DNA of 34,389 nucleotides, taken from the NCBI RefSeq assembly GCF_003611735.1, contig NZ_RAWG01000074.1, forward strand, positions 1-34,389, read 5' to 3'. This DNA is from Corallococcus sicarius (GTDB taxonomy: Bacteria; Myxococcota; Myxococcia; Myxococcales; Myxococcaceae). Below the pieces are notes generated by a model that made no database searches, was not told where the DNA came from, and saw only the letters and a list, made by a program, of their open reading frames with translations. Position 1 is the first letter of the stretch; each line of letters begins with the position of its first letter. This document shows positions 16,459 to 24,288 of the stretch, one piece after another. Made by a program: the position numbers and the translations under genes.

Positions 16459-17258
16459 AATCGACTCCTCCGGCAATGTCCATCCTCCTTTTGACGGAGG
16501 ACTCCGGAAGCGAAGCTTTCGAAACATTCAAGAAGCTCGCGAAGGAAATCCTGAAGCAGGTCGACGAGCACACCCAAACCCAGCCTACCCGACTTTCCTT
16601 CGAGCCAGTTCGGAACGAGGCTGCTCTCCGCGCGCTTCAGGCCAACGTCTGGAAAAGTGACAAGGCTCGTGACCGGCCAAAACAAGTTGAATTGGTCCGA
16701 ACTCTGGCGACCCAACTCCTCCGTGAGACGGGCTGGGCCTTATTCCATTTCGATGGAGACCGAACCTGGGCCGAACGGTCCTCAAGCGAAAACGTGGACA
16801 AGTTCAAACAGCTCGTCTGCGACAAGGTGCAATTGCTCATCCTTGATCATCTTACTCAGAAGGCACGACAGGAAAAGAAGCCTGTTGCTCAGCACGAAGT
16901 TGAAGCCCAGGTGCTCCGGAAGATGGCTCGGCTCAAGCGAGTGGTCCCCTTCTACAGCATTGAGGCATGGCTTTTTCAGAACACCCAGGAAGCAATTCGG
17001 CTCTGTGACCTACATCATGGCGGGCGCGATGCCGAAAGGTTCCGACAATGGGAACAAGAGCGTTCCGCGATCGATGAGGTAAGCAAACCCAAGGACCAAG
17101 TATGCCTGGGCGCGAAGCACAACCAAGCACTCGCCTCCGTTGGTTTCCCCACGCGAGAGGCGTATGGCGCTGGCTGTTCATTCGCAGCAGTCGTTGACTA
17201 TTTCAATCAAGACGAGGAATTGCGCAAAGCGCTCCAACAGACATACACCAGCGAATAG
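16452..17258 (+). CDS. Toprim/DUF4276-like putative nuclease, partner of the ATPase
   Basis: A 268-residue protein with three acidic motifs in Toprim order: TEDSGSEAF (Glu16) after a hydrophobic strand, FHFDGDRTW (Asp101, Asp103), and VPFYSIEAWL (Glu171), the latter typical of DUF4276-type proteins. Toprim domains cut or nick nucleic acid with metal ions. I cannot place it in DUF4435 (AriB of PARIS) or OLD by eye. Start may be GTG 16452, GTG 16455 (exact GTGA overlap with the ATPase stop) or ATG 16476, which starts directly at the first strand. Overlap implies coupled translation. Codon use is as AT-rich as the ATPase gene. It converges with recQ, 24 nt away. Likely effector of an abortive-infection system; inferred. 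Confidence 0.8.
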   Translation: MVKSTPPAMSILLLTEDSGSEAFETFKKLAKEILKQVDEHTQTQPTRLSFEPVRNEAALRALQANVWKSDKARDRPKQVELVRTLATQLLRETGWALFHFDGDRTWAERSSSENVDKFKQLVCDKVQLLILDHLTQKARQEKKPVAQHEVEAQVLRKMARLKRVVPFYSIEAWLFQNTQEAIRLCDLHHGGRDAERFRQWEQERSAIDEVSKPKDQVCLGAKHNQALASVGFPTREAYGAGCSFAAVVDYFNQDEELRKALQQTYTSE

Positions 17259-17282
17259 GAATCCGAGGGCATGCTCGCCGCG

Positions 17283-19214
17283 TCATTCGCGCCCCTCACA
17301 AAACCCCAGCACCTCCGCGAACGGCCACTCGGTCAGGGTGCCGAAGAGCTTGTGCCCGCTGAGCTTCGCCTTGGACAGCGCGGGACTGCTCAGCCCGCAG
17401 AGGAACCGCGCCGCCTGCCTGGGGTGGCCCAGCGCTTCCGGGTGCTTCGCGACGAGGGCGCGGAACGTGGCCGCGTCCAGGTGTTCGCGCAGGTCCGGTC
17501 GGGGATGCGGGGGCGGCAGCACGCGGGCCACGCCGGTGCGACAGAACGTGCAGTGTCCGCACGGCTGGTCCCGGTGCTCACCGAAGTGGGCCACCAGCGC
17601 GTTGCTCTGACAGCCGTCATGCGTGACGAGCTGGAGCACCTCGCGCACCCGCGCAACCTCCTGCGCCTCGCGCTTCTGGAAGCGCTCCTGCAACAGGGCC
17701 ACGAGCGCCTTCGCGTCCTCGTGCTCGCGCAGTCGGGTGTAGCGCTGGCGGGGCTCGGCCACCTGTGTCTCGGCGTAGCCCTGCTCCTGGAAGTAGTCGA
17801 GCGCCTTGATGACCCGATCGCGCGGCTGGCCCAGCGCCTTCGCCACTTCTTCCGGGTCGAACGTGTACCAGGTGCGTCCCTTCTTCGCGTGCGCGAACAG
17901 GCCCTTCACGAACTTCGCGCGCTCTCCCTGGAACCTGCCGATGAGTTCTTCCAGCGACCCTGTCGGCTGCACCTTGTAGCCCGCGTAGAACGGCGTGCCC
18001 TGGCGCAGCACGCCCTCCAGCTCCAGGTAGGTGAGCGCCGTGCGCAGCACCAGGGGCCTCAGGTCGTGGCGGTTGCCCAGCGCGTACAGGTCCAGGTGCA
18101 GCTCGGGCCCGGCGGCCAGAAGCCCCGTCACCAGTCCCTCCAGGGCCTCCGGCAGCGGCGTGTCCCCGAGCGCGAAGTTCTCCAGCGTGGGCACGTCGTC
18201 CGGGCACACCAGCAGCTCCACCACGGAGGGCTTGCCGTCCCGTCCCGCCCGGCCAATTTCCTGGCTGTAGCTCTCCAGGCCCTTGGGCAGGTTGTAGTGG
18301 TACACCGCGCGCACGTCCGCCTTGTCGATGCCCATCCCGAACGCGATGGTCGCCACAACGATGCCCTTCGCGGAGGCCGTCCACGCTTCCTGCACCCGCG
18401 CGCGGTCCTCCGACTCCAGCCCCGCGTGGTAGGCGCTCGCGGGCAGCCCCTCGGCGGACAGGAGCGCCGCGATGCGCTCGGCGGTCTTCTGCAGCGTGAC
18501 GTAGACGATGGTGGAGCCGGGCGGGCGTGACTTCAGCCGCTCCACCAGCAGCGCGTCGCGCATCTCCACGCCCGTGGGCGTCGTCTCCAGCGTGAGGTTG
18601 CCCCGGTAGAAGCCGGTGACGACGGCGTTCTGCTCCGGGATGCCGAAGCCCTCGCAGATGTCGTGCACCACCTGCGGCGTCGCGGTGGCGGTGAGCGCCA
18701 GGATGCGCTCGGCATTCAGCGTCCGCGCCGCTTGCGCGAGCTTGAGGTAGTCCGGCCGGAAGTTGTGGCCCCACTCGGAGACGCAGTGCGCTTCATCCAC
18801 CGCGAACAGGGAAATTCTCAGCTCGCGCAGCAGGCCCATGAAGCGCTCGTTGTTGAAGCGCTCGGGTGCCACGTAGAGCAGCTTGAGCGTCCCGTCCCGC
18901 AGGGACTCCGTCACCGCGCGCGACTCCTCCAGGGACAGTGACGAATCCAGCCGCGCCGCGCGGATGCCCTTGCGGCCGAGCGCGTCGATCTGATCCTTCA
19001 TCAACGCGATGAGCGGTGACACCACCACCGTGAGTCCTTCGAGGAGCAGCGCGGGGAGCTGGTAGCACAGCGACTTGCCGCCGCCGGTGGGGAACACCGC
19101 GAGCGAGGAGCCCTCGGGCTGCAACAGCGCCGTGAGCACCTCGCGCTGTCCCGGCCGGAAGGACTCCAGCCCGAAGCGCTCCCGCAACACGACGTCCACC
19201 GCATCCTGCCGCAT
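17283..19214 (-). CDS. recQ: RecQ ATP-dependent DNA helicase
   Basis: A 643-residue SF2 helicase acting 3'-5' in recombination and replication repair. Helicase motifs are complete: Walker A TGGGKSLCYQLPAL, motif II VDEAHCVSEWGHNFRPDY with the RecQ aromatic loop, motif III ALTATAT, motif V ATIAFGMGIDKADVR and motif VI QEIGRAGRDG. The C-terminal half keeps RecQ zinc-site remnants (HDGC, CGHCTFC) and a winged-helix region. The tail resembles a short HRDC-like segment. ATG 19214 was chosen over 19235 because MRQDAVDVV begins the family N-terminus and a purine-rich GGGGAGGG precedes it. It lies beside the defence cassette, but as RecQ is a housekeeping repair enzyme this may be coincidental. Confidence 0.95.
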   Translation of the reverse strand: MRQDAVDVVLRERFGLESFRPGQREVLTALLQPEGSSLAVFPTGGGKSLCYQLPALLLEGLTVVVSPLIALMKDQIDALGRKGIRAARLDSSLSLEESRAVTESLRDGTLKLLYVAPERFNNERFMGLLRELRISLFAVDEAHCVSEWGHNFRPDYLKLAQAARTLNAERILALTATATPQVVHDICEGFGIPEQNAVVTGFYRGNLTLETTPTGVEMRDALLVERLKSRPPGSTIVYVTLQKTAERIAALLSAEGLPASAYHAGLESEDRARVQEAWTASAKGIVVATIAFGMGIDKADVRAVYHYNLPKGLESYSQEIGRAGRDGKPSVVELLVCPDDVPTLENFALGDTPLPEALEGLVTGLLAAGPELHLDLYALGNRHDLRPLVLRTALTYLELEGVLRQGTPFYAGYKVQPTGSLEELIGRFQGERAKFVKGLFAHAKKGRTWYTFDPEEVAKALGQPRDRVIKALDYFQEQGYAETQVAEPRQRYTRLREHEDAKALVALLQERFQKREAQEVARVREVLQLVTHDGCQSNALVAHFGEHRDQPCGHCTFCRTGVARVLPPPHPRPDLREHLDAATFRALVAKHPEALGHPRQAARFLCGLSSPALSKAKLSGHKLFGTLTEWPFAEVLGFCEGRE

Positions 19215-19268
19215 GTCCCGCCCTCCCCTGATCAACGTGAAACGTGGTCCCTGCCGCGCTGAACAGCA

Positions 19269-19406
19269 TCACCTCACGACGACAGCGCCTTCCGGCGTCA
19301 CGTCGGTGCGTTCGCTCCACCGCTCGCGAGCGCCACCCTGGAAGTACCGCGCGGCGCCTCCCTCGGCCAACTGGACGTGAGCCGCGCCACGAGCGTTCCC
19401 CTGCAC
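19269..19406 (-). pseudogene. Possible 45-residue ORF or gene remnant upstream of recQ
   Basis: A minus-strand frame bounded by an upstream TAG reads MQGNARGAAHVQLAEGG and ends EGAVVVR, with protein-like composition. There is no Shine-Dalgarno and no -10 box. It may be the tail of a decayed gene. The remainder of the 270-nt gap 19215-19484 holds only the divergent recQ and synthetase upstream regions. Confidence 0.2.
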
Positions 19407-19469
19407 GGTGAGACGGCTGCTTGAACAGCTCCGAGGAGCGTGACTCTACATGAGCGTGACGCCGGCCCT

Positions 19470-19475
19470 TATGAT
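19470..19475 (+). promoter_or_regulatory. TATGAT -10 box before the asparagine-synthetase-like gene
   Basis: TATGAT differs from the sigma-70 -10 consensus at one base and ends 9 nt before ATG 19485. No Shine-Dalgarno lies between, so the operon mRNA may be almost leaderless. No clear -35 at standard spacing. Confidence 0.45.
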
Positions 19476-19484
19476 GCCGCAGTC

Positions 19485-21161
19485 ATGCCGACCCGGACTC
19501 CCGCCGCGCCGCCCCAGGCCAGGACGCCCGCGAGTGGCCTGTCCGCCCGAGCGGTAGCCGACCTGCTGTGCCACGCACGCTCGGCCCACGCGCTCCTGGG
19601 ACCGGGGCTCATCGTGACGCTGCCGCGAAGGGTGCGGGATGCGCGCACGCATGAAGACGAGGACACGCTCGCCGCGCGGCTGCTGGTCGTCTGGTCCGAC
19701 ACCGTGCGGGCCCACGTGGAGGCAGGCACGTACGACGTGAGCCTGAGCGGCGGCGTGGACAGCGCGGCCCTCTGCGCGATGGCCGCGCGCCATGCACCCG
19801 GGAAGGTGCGCGCGTGGACCATGGACGTGCACTTCGCGGACGCGACGGAGCGGAGCAACGCACAGCGAATGGCACAGGTGACGGGCGCGGAGTTGGTGGA
19901 CGTGCGCATTCCCGACGCCGTGCTCCCGGACTTGTTTGAACGAGCAGTCATCGCCAATCAAGCCGTCATCCTCAACGCCCGGGCCGTGGCGAGCTTCGCG
20001 TTCTACCTGGAGGCCCAGCGACAGGGCGCGGGTCCCATCATCCTGAGTGGAGCGGGCGCGGACGAAGTGCTCCGGGGCACGCCCGGCGCGATGACCTCCG
20101 CGAAGGCCCGTGTGGATGAGGACCGCGCCCTGGCCGTGGAAGTCCTGCGGCTTGGTGCGCCAGCGGTCGTGGAAGCCCTGCGAGAGGCGTCCCGAGGCGG
20201 CGCGCGCGATCAGGCGCAAGCGATGGACGCCGGGAGACACAACCCACGCGAGGGCCGGGCGCCCGCAATGGGCGCCTCAAACCACGGCGCGCCTGCGGCT
20301 GTGGACAACTTGCGGGCGCCCTTCCCAGGCGGCGTGCGCGATCATGAAGAAGCCCCCGAAACCGGGAGGGGGGCTGTGGACAACCCGGGAACGCCTTCGA
20401 GCAGGGCTCCCGGTGGCGATCAGAAGTCAGAGACCCGCACGGAGCCACCCACAGGGGAAACCAGGCCCGCGCCCTCTGAAGTCAGCGATTGCGATCAACC
20501 CGCGAGCCCTCGCGTCGGACTCCAGCCTGTGGACAACTTGAGGGGTGTTTCCGAGCGCGTGAACAGCGATCACGCCCCGCCATCCCCCCCTGTGGACAAC
20601 CTGGGGGCCCTGCTCGCGGCGATGCCTCCTCCCTGGGATCTGACGCCAGGGGATGGGCCCGCCTCTGAAGAGCTTCGTTACGCGGAGTGGGTCCTGCGGG
20701 AGCTCATCCTCCCACCCGAGCTGAGGGGCGCTCGCGCCCAGGGCCTCACGGTCCGCACGCCCTACCTGGACGCGGGCTTCGCGGAGGCAGCCCTCGCGTT
20801 GCCGGAGTCCCTGCTGCTGCGGGACGGGTTCGGAAAATGGCTGTTCCGGCACGCCGTGCGCTCGCTCGTTCCCGACGAGGTGCGCCTCGCGCGCAAGACG
20901 CCCCGGTATGGGCACACCGCGCTCTCCAGCCCGGTGCGGACGCGCTGGTTGGAGCTGTACCGCGCCTGGCTGTCCCCCGCGCGCCTGGAGCCGCTCCAGG
21001 TCATCGACCCCCAAGCCGTGTCGAAGCTGCTGGAGCGCTACACGCGCCTGTCACCCGAGGACGCGCTCGCGGGGGGGATGGATCGGTTGTTGATGCGCCT
21101 CGTGTCCCTGGCCATGCTCCAGGCCCACACCGAGGCGCCCCCGTCATGTCCCGAGTCCTGA
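19485..21161 (+). CDS. Asparagine-synthetase-like PP-loop enzyme with internal repeat insertion
   Basis: A 558-residue protein with the ATP-pyrophosphatase domain of asparagine synthetase but no N-terminal glutamine amidotransferase domain. The PP-loop is SLSGGVDSAALC (Ser88-Ser93), followed by ILSGAGADEVLRG. The C-terminal half carries VRTPYLDAGFAEAALALP and RKTPRYGH. Such enzymes adenylate a carboxylate and form an amide or ring (asparagine, beta-lactam or lasso-peptide synthesis); loss of the glutaminase half suggests a special acceptor. Residues about 228-395 are a low-complexity, repeat-built insertion normally absent. Start ATG 19485, with TATGAT nearby. The glycosyltransferase gene begins inside its last 16 nt. 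Role in natural-product synthesis is inferred. Confidence 0.85.
   Translation: MPTRTPAAPPQARTPASGLSARAVADLLCHARSAHALLGPGLIVTLPRRVRDARTHEDEDTLAARLLVVWSDTVRAHVEAGTYDVSLSGGVDSAALCAMAARHAPGKVRAWTMDVHFADATERSNAQRMAQVTGAELVDVRIPDAVLPDLFERAVIANQAVILNARAVASFAFYLEAQRQGAGPIILSGAGADEVLRGTPGAMTSAKARVDEDRALAVEVLRLGAPAVVEALREASRGGARDQAQAMDAGRHNPREGRAPAMGASNHGAPAAVDNLRAPFPGGVRDHEEAPETGRGAVDNPGTPSSRAPGGDQKSETRTEPPTGETRPAPSEVSDCDQPASPRVGLQPVDNLRGVSERVNSDHAPPSPPVDNLGALLAAMPPPWDLTPGDGPASEELRYAEWVLRELILPPELRGARAQGLTVRTPYLDAGFAEAALALPESLLLRDGFGKWLFRHAVRSLVPDEVRLARKTPRYGHTALSSPVRTRWLELYRAWLSPARLEPLQVIDPQAVSKLLERYTRLSPEDALAGGMDRLLMRLVSLAMLQAHTEAPPSCPES
20169..20640 (+). repeat. Degenerate ~63-78 bp tandem repeat array with TGTGGACAA motifs
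   Basis: Inside the synthetase gene. Four exact TGTGGACAA copies lie at 20300-20308, 20375-20383, 20528-20536 and 20591-20599, all in the same orientation. Five GCGATCA motifs lie at 20206, 20338, 20416, 20491 and 20566, usually about 38-41 bp after a TGTGGACAA or its degenerate counterpart. Translated units begin VDNLR or similar (VEALR at 20169, VDNLR 20301, VDNPG 20376, TGETR 20451, VDNLR 20529, VDNLG 20592) and carry DQ or DH in the middle. All spacings are multiples of three. TGTGGACAA is the complement of TTGTCCACA, the DnaA box form of GC-rich bacteria. Confidence 0.8.
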
Positions 21162-22339
21162 TCGCCACCTCGCCCGAGAAGGGCCACCTCAACCCGATGG
21201 TCGGGGTGGCCCAGTGGCTGCGCCGCCTGGGGCACACCGTCGGTTGGTTGTGCATCCCCGAACCGACGCCGCAGCTCGACGGCCTGGGCGTGGAGGTGCT
21301 GCACCTGCCCCACCGCGAAGCCGCGCCTCCTGGCATCGAGACAGGCGGCGAGGCCCTGGCGAAGCTGGTGCTGGATGACGTGGCGCTGGGCAAGTGGATC
21401 CGGGGCCTGCTGCTGGACGCCGCACCCGCGCTCCTGGAGCCGGTGCGCGAGGTGGTGCGAGCCTTCCGTCCCGACGTGATGGCCCTGGATGGGATGCAGT
21501 ACGCGGCGGTGCTCGCGGCGCACACGGAAGGCATCCCCTGGGCGGGCGTCTCCTCCGCGCTCACGTTGCTGGAGCCCCGGCCGGAGATTCCCCTGCTGCG
21601 CAACGTGCGGGCGCTCGCGGAAGACCGGCAGGCACTGTTCCGGAGTCACGGCTTCGACGCGCGCTTCCGCACCTGCGAGTGCCTGTCGCCCCGACTCAAC
21701 ATCATCTTCGCCACCGAGGCCTTCCTGGGTCCGGACGCGGGGGTGCCTCCGAACACGCTGCTCGTCGGCCCCTCGACTCCGCCCGAACCCCGAGGCGACG
21801 AGGTGTCCTTCCCGTGGGAGCGCCTGGGCGACAAGCCCGTGTTGTACGCGTCCTTCGGCAGTCAGATTTCATATCAGCCGGAGCTGTTCCGCCTCATCGC
21901 GGAGGCGGCGCGACCGTTCGGCGTGACGCTGGTGTTGTGCGCGGGAGAGCTGGCGAACACCGACTTTGCGAACACGCTGCCCGGTGACGTGGTGGCAGTC
22001 CCGTACACGCCGCAGCGGCAGTTGCTGGAGCGCGCGGCCGCGTTCATCTCCCATGGCGGCGCGAACTCCGTGATGGAGGCGATGACGGCGGGCGTGCCGA
22101 TGCTGCTGCTGCCGGTGTGCAACGACCAGCCGGTGCAGGCGCACTTCCTGGAGAAGTCCGGAGCAGGGCTCGCGAGGGATCCACGGCGCCTCACGGTGGA
22201 GACGTGTCGCGAAGCCATCGCCCAGCTCCTCGCGCCCGCGTCACCGATGCGCGAGCGCGTGGCGGAGATCTCCCGCTCCTATCGGGCCCACGACGGCGCC
22301 AGGACCGCCGCGGAACGCATCGCCGGACTCGTCGCGTGA
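21146..22339 (+). CDS. GT1/MGT-family glycosyltransferase
   Basis: A 397-residue GT-B glycosyltransferase starting at ATG 21146, 16 nt inside the synthetase gene. N-terminal acceptor domain begins VLIATSPEKGHLNPMVGVAQWLRR with the catalytic-type His in GHLNP. The C-terminal donor domain has ISHGGANSVMEAMTAGVPMLLLP and NDQPVQA, the UDP/TDP-sugar binding signature of the MGT group, which glycosylates macrolides, flavonoids and other small molecules. Length and order are normal. With the amide-forming enzyme before it and the sugar-kinase-like protein after it, it probably decorates a small metabolite. Donor and acceptor are unknown. Confidence 0.9.
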   Translation: MSRVLIATSPEKGHLNPMVGVAQWLRRLGHTVGWLCIPEPTPQLDGLGVEVLHLPHREAAPPGIETGGEALAKLVLDDVALGKWIRGLLLDAAPALLEPVREVVRAFRPDVMALDGMQYAAVLAAHTEGIPWAGVSSALTLLEPRPEIPLLRNVRALAEDRQALFRSHGFDARFRTCECLSPRLNIIFATEAFLGPDAGVPPNTLLVGPSTPPEPRGDEVSFPWERLGDKPVLYASFGSQISYQPELFRLIAEAARPFGVTLVLCAGELANTDFANTLPGDVVAVPYTPQRQLLERAAAFISHGGANSVMEAMTAGVPMLLLPVCNDQPVQAHFLEKSGAGLARDPRRLTVETCREAIAQLLAPASPMRERVAEISRSYRAHDGARTAAERIAGLVA

Positions 22340-23193
22340 CGTCCGTGCGCTGGAGTCCACGCAGGCATCACCCACCCGGCATCACGCCGCTGGAGGTGTG
22401 GAACCTGCCCGTGTTCGGCCGCGAGCTGTGGGAGCTGCTGGGCTCGCCGTGGGTGGAAGCGGATCGGCGCGCGGGAGTCGCCGGAGCCACGCTCACCGGA
22501 CGCCTGATGCCACCGCTGGCCGCAGCGCTCGAACTCCTGGTGGAGCGCCACGCACCCGATGCGGCCTACCTGAGCGGTGGACTGGCGGAGCTGGACGGCT
22601 TCCCGTCCGCGTTGAAGGAAGCCACGGCCACCCTGCCCTGCCCGGTGTACCTCGCGCCCACGCCACGCTTCGCCCCCGTGCACGCGGGCCTGCGAATGCT
22701 GGAGGCCCAGGGCGCCACCGCCCCCGTCTGCGTGGACGTAGGCCAGACCAGCATCAAGTGCGCACGGCCCGGCTCCACGCGCGTCTTCGAGCGGGACCTG
22801 TCCCTCTTGCCGCCCCTGTTCATCGGACAGCCACGACCCGAGGACGGCCATCACATCCAGGACACCGTGGCGTTCATCGCGGGCGCGTTGAGCACGTTCC
22901 TCGAGGAGGACACACGGATCGCGCCGGATGCCCTCTGCCTCGCACTGCCGTGTCCGCTGGAGGAAGACCTGACGCCAGGAGGCTGCACGTACGGCTTCGA
23001 AGGCGCGGCCTCCCTTGTCCCTGACATCCTCGCGAGTGCCGGCCTGCCGGAGCGCGGCGGACCGGTGCTCGTGCTCAACGACGCGGAGCTGGCGGCCGAA
23101 TCCGCGAGGCGCGACGGCCGGGTCACGGGCCGCAAGGTGCTGTGCCTGTCCCTGGGCTTCGGGCCTGGAGGCGCCCTGCTCGAACGGGGCTGA
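22336..23193 (+). CDS. ROK/ASKHA-type sugar-kinase-like protein, apparently circularly permuted
   Basis: A 285-residue protein starting at GTG 22336 (GTGA overlap with the glycosyltransferase stop). The second half shows the N-terminal domain of ROK kinases: phosphate-1 motif CVDVGQTSIK (Asp134), LALPCPL, catalytic-Asp region VLVLNDAELAAES (Asp249), and LSLGFGPGGALLERG, at which point the protein stops. The first half instead resembles the ROK C-terminus: LAAALELLVERHAPDAAYLSGGLAE and then RFAPVHAGLRML, like VVIGGG and the final GAA helix. The halves are thus in reversed order; the usual GE-GH zinc segment was not found. It could be an active sugar kinase or a sensor. Permutation is inferred from motif order. 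Confidence 0.75.
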   Translation: MTSVRWSPRRHHPPGITPLEVWNLPVFGRELWELLGSPWVEADRRAGVAGATLTGRLMPPLAAALELLVERHAPDAAYLSGGLAELDGFPSALKEATATLPCPVYLAPTPRFAPVHAGLRMLEAQGATAPVCVDVGQTSIKCARPGSTRVFERDLSLLPPLFIGQPRPEDGHHIQDTVAFIAGALSTFLEEDTRIAPDALCLALPCPLEEDLTPGGCTYGFEGAASLVPDILASAGLPERGGPVLVLNDAELAAESARRDGRVTGRKVLCLSLGFGPGGALLERG

Positions 23194-23194
23194 C

Positions 23195-23225
23195 GTGACA
23201 CACGGAGGGGGGAGCCTGGTAGCCT
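23195..23225 (+). promoter_or_regulatory. Promoter of the HNH gene: GTGACA-19-TAGCCT
   Basis: GTGACA (23195-23200; one mismatch to TTGACA) and TAGCCT (23220-23225) are 19 bp apart. The latter ends 12 nt before GTG 23238 and lies in a tandem AGCCTGGT AGCCTGGT. No Shine-Dalgarno lies between. Confidence 0.4.
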
Positions 23226-23237
23226 GGTCGAAGACCC

Positions 23238-24179
23238 GTGCCCATCCCCTCCGACAACGACCAGGCCATCCGGTTGGCGGCCTTCAAGGCCCTGGAGGGA
23301 TTGGTGGAGCGGTACGGCGACGTGCTGCCCTGGGAGGTCATCCAGGAGGGCTTCACGCTGCACGGCGAGCAGCACCTGTTCGCCAACCGGACGCGCGGCA
23401 TCTTCTGGCCCCGACAGATGCAGCAGACCGCGCTGTCCATCAAGACCACGGTGCCTCGCGGCTCGCGGGTGGCGCGGTACGACGATGACAACGTGGCCTC
23501 GGACGGGGCCTTCCTCTACAAGTTCCAGGGCACGGACGTGGAGGCCCGCGACAACCGCCGGCTCGTGCGCGCGCAGCGACTGGACGCGCCGCTCATCTAC
23601 TTCTACGGCATCGAGCCCGGCCTCTATCAACCGCTGTGGCCCGTCTACATCTCTGACGTGGACCTCGCCTCGCACTCCTTCCACGTCATGGTGTCCGCGC
23701 CCGAAACGGTGAAGCAGCTCCAATCCACCCTGCGCGTGGCGGACGCGAAGATGCTCGCGGTGGAGCGCCGCTACACGACGGTGCAGGCCAAGAAGCGCCT
23801 GCATCAGGTCGCCTTCCGCCGGCACGTCCTGCGCGCCTACGAAGAGCGCTGCGCGGTGTGCGGCTTCCCTCGCACGGAGCTGCTGGACGCCGCCCACATC
23901 CTCCCCGACCACGACGTCCGGGGCCACGCGGAGGTCCCCAACGGACTGGCCCTCTGTCGTCTCCACCACGGCGCCTTCGACACGAACCTGATGGGCTTCC
24001 GCCCGAACGGCGTCATCGAACTGGCCCCCAGCCTGCTCGCCACCCACGACGGTCCAACGCTGGAACACGCGCTCAAAGGCTTCGTCGGCAAGTCGCTGCT
24101 GATGCCTCGTGCCGACGAAATGCGGCCCAAGAAGCTCTACCTGGAAGAGCGCTACGAGCGCTTCCGCAAGGTGGGCTGA
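23238..24179 (+). CDS. HNH endonuclease (HNH_2-type) with N-terminal binding domain
   Basis: A 313-residue protein starting at GTG 23238. The C-terminal HNH nuclease region (about 205-255) has CAVCG (Cys205, Cys208), the catalytic His in AAHILP, ALCRLHHGAFD and the final helix. The N-terminal ~180 residues contain YKFQG, EARDNRRLVRAQ and APLIYFYGIEPG, a layout I associate with HNH_2 proteins carrying a base-recognition or YDG/SRA-like module in some restriction enzymes. It therefore may cut modified or foreign DNA, though the modification link is inference. There is no methylase gene beside it. A hairpin follows 7 nt after the stop codon. Confidence 0.85.
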   Translation: MPIPSDNDQAIRLAAFKALEGLVERYGDVLPWEVIQEGFTLHGEQHLFANRTRGIFWPRQMQQTALSIKTTVPRGSRVARYDDDNVASDGAFLYKFQGTDVEARDNRRLVRAQRLDAPLIYFYGIEPGLYQPLWPVYISDVDLASHSFHVMVSAPETVKQLQSTLRVADAKMLAVERRYTTVQAKKRLHQVAFRRHVLRAYEERCAVCGFPRTELLDAAHILPDHDVRGHAEVPNGLALCRLHHGAFDTNLMGFRPNGVIELAPSLLATHDGPTLEHALKGFVGKSLLMPRADEMRPKKLYLEERYERFRKVG

Positions 24180-24186
24180 AGCCCCC

Positions 24187-24204
24187 TGCCCGAAGCACCG
24201 GGCA
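24187..24204 (+). terminator. Hairpin after the HNH gene
   Basis: TGCCCG (24187-24192) pairs with CGGGCA (24199-24204) across a 6-nt loop, 7 nt after the HNH stop. No T-run follows, so termination, if any, would be weak or factor-assisted. Confidence 0.35.
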
Positions 24205-24246
24205 CACGCACGACCCAGGTCGGATGGAGGGGCCTCCTACCCGAAT

Positions 24247-24267
24247 GGGCAGGTCCCCCTCCTGCCC
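24247..24267 (+). terminator. Second hairpin between the HNH gene and the HtrA pair
   Basis: GGGCAGG (24247-24253) pairs perfectly with CCTGCCC (24261-24267) across a 7-nt pyrimidine loop. No T-run follows. It may back up the first hairpin. Confidence 0.35.
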
Positions 24268-24288
24268 GGTTCGCCGATGTGGCGCGCC

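Noticed and set aside
20169-20640. CRISPR array
   Set aside because: Units are degenerate, in frame with a protein and lack uniform spacers; no cas genes are present.
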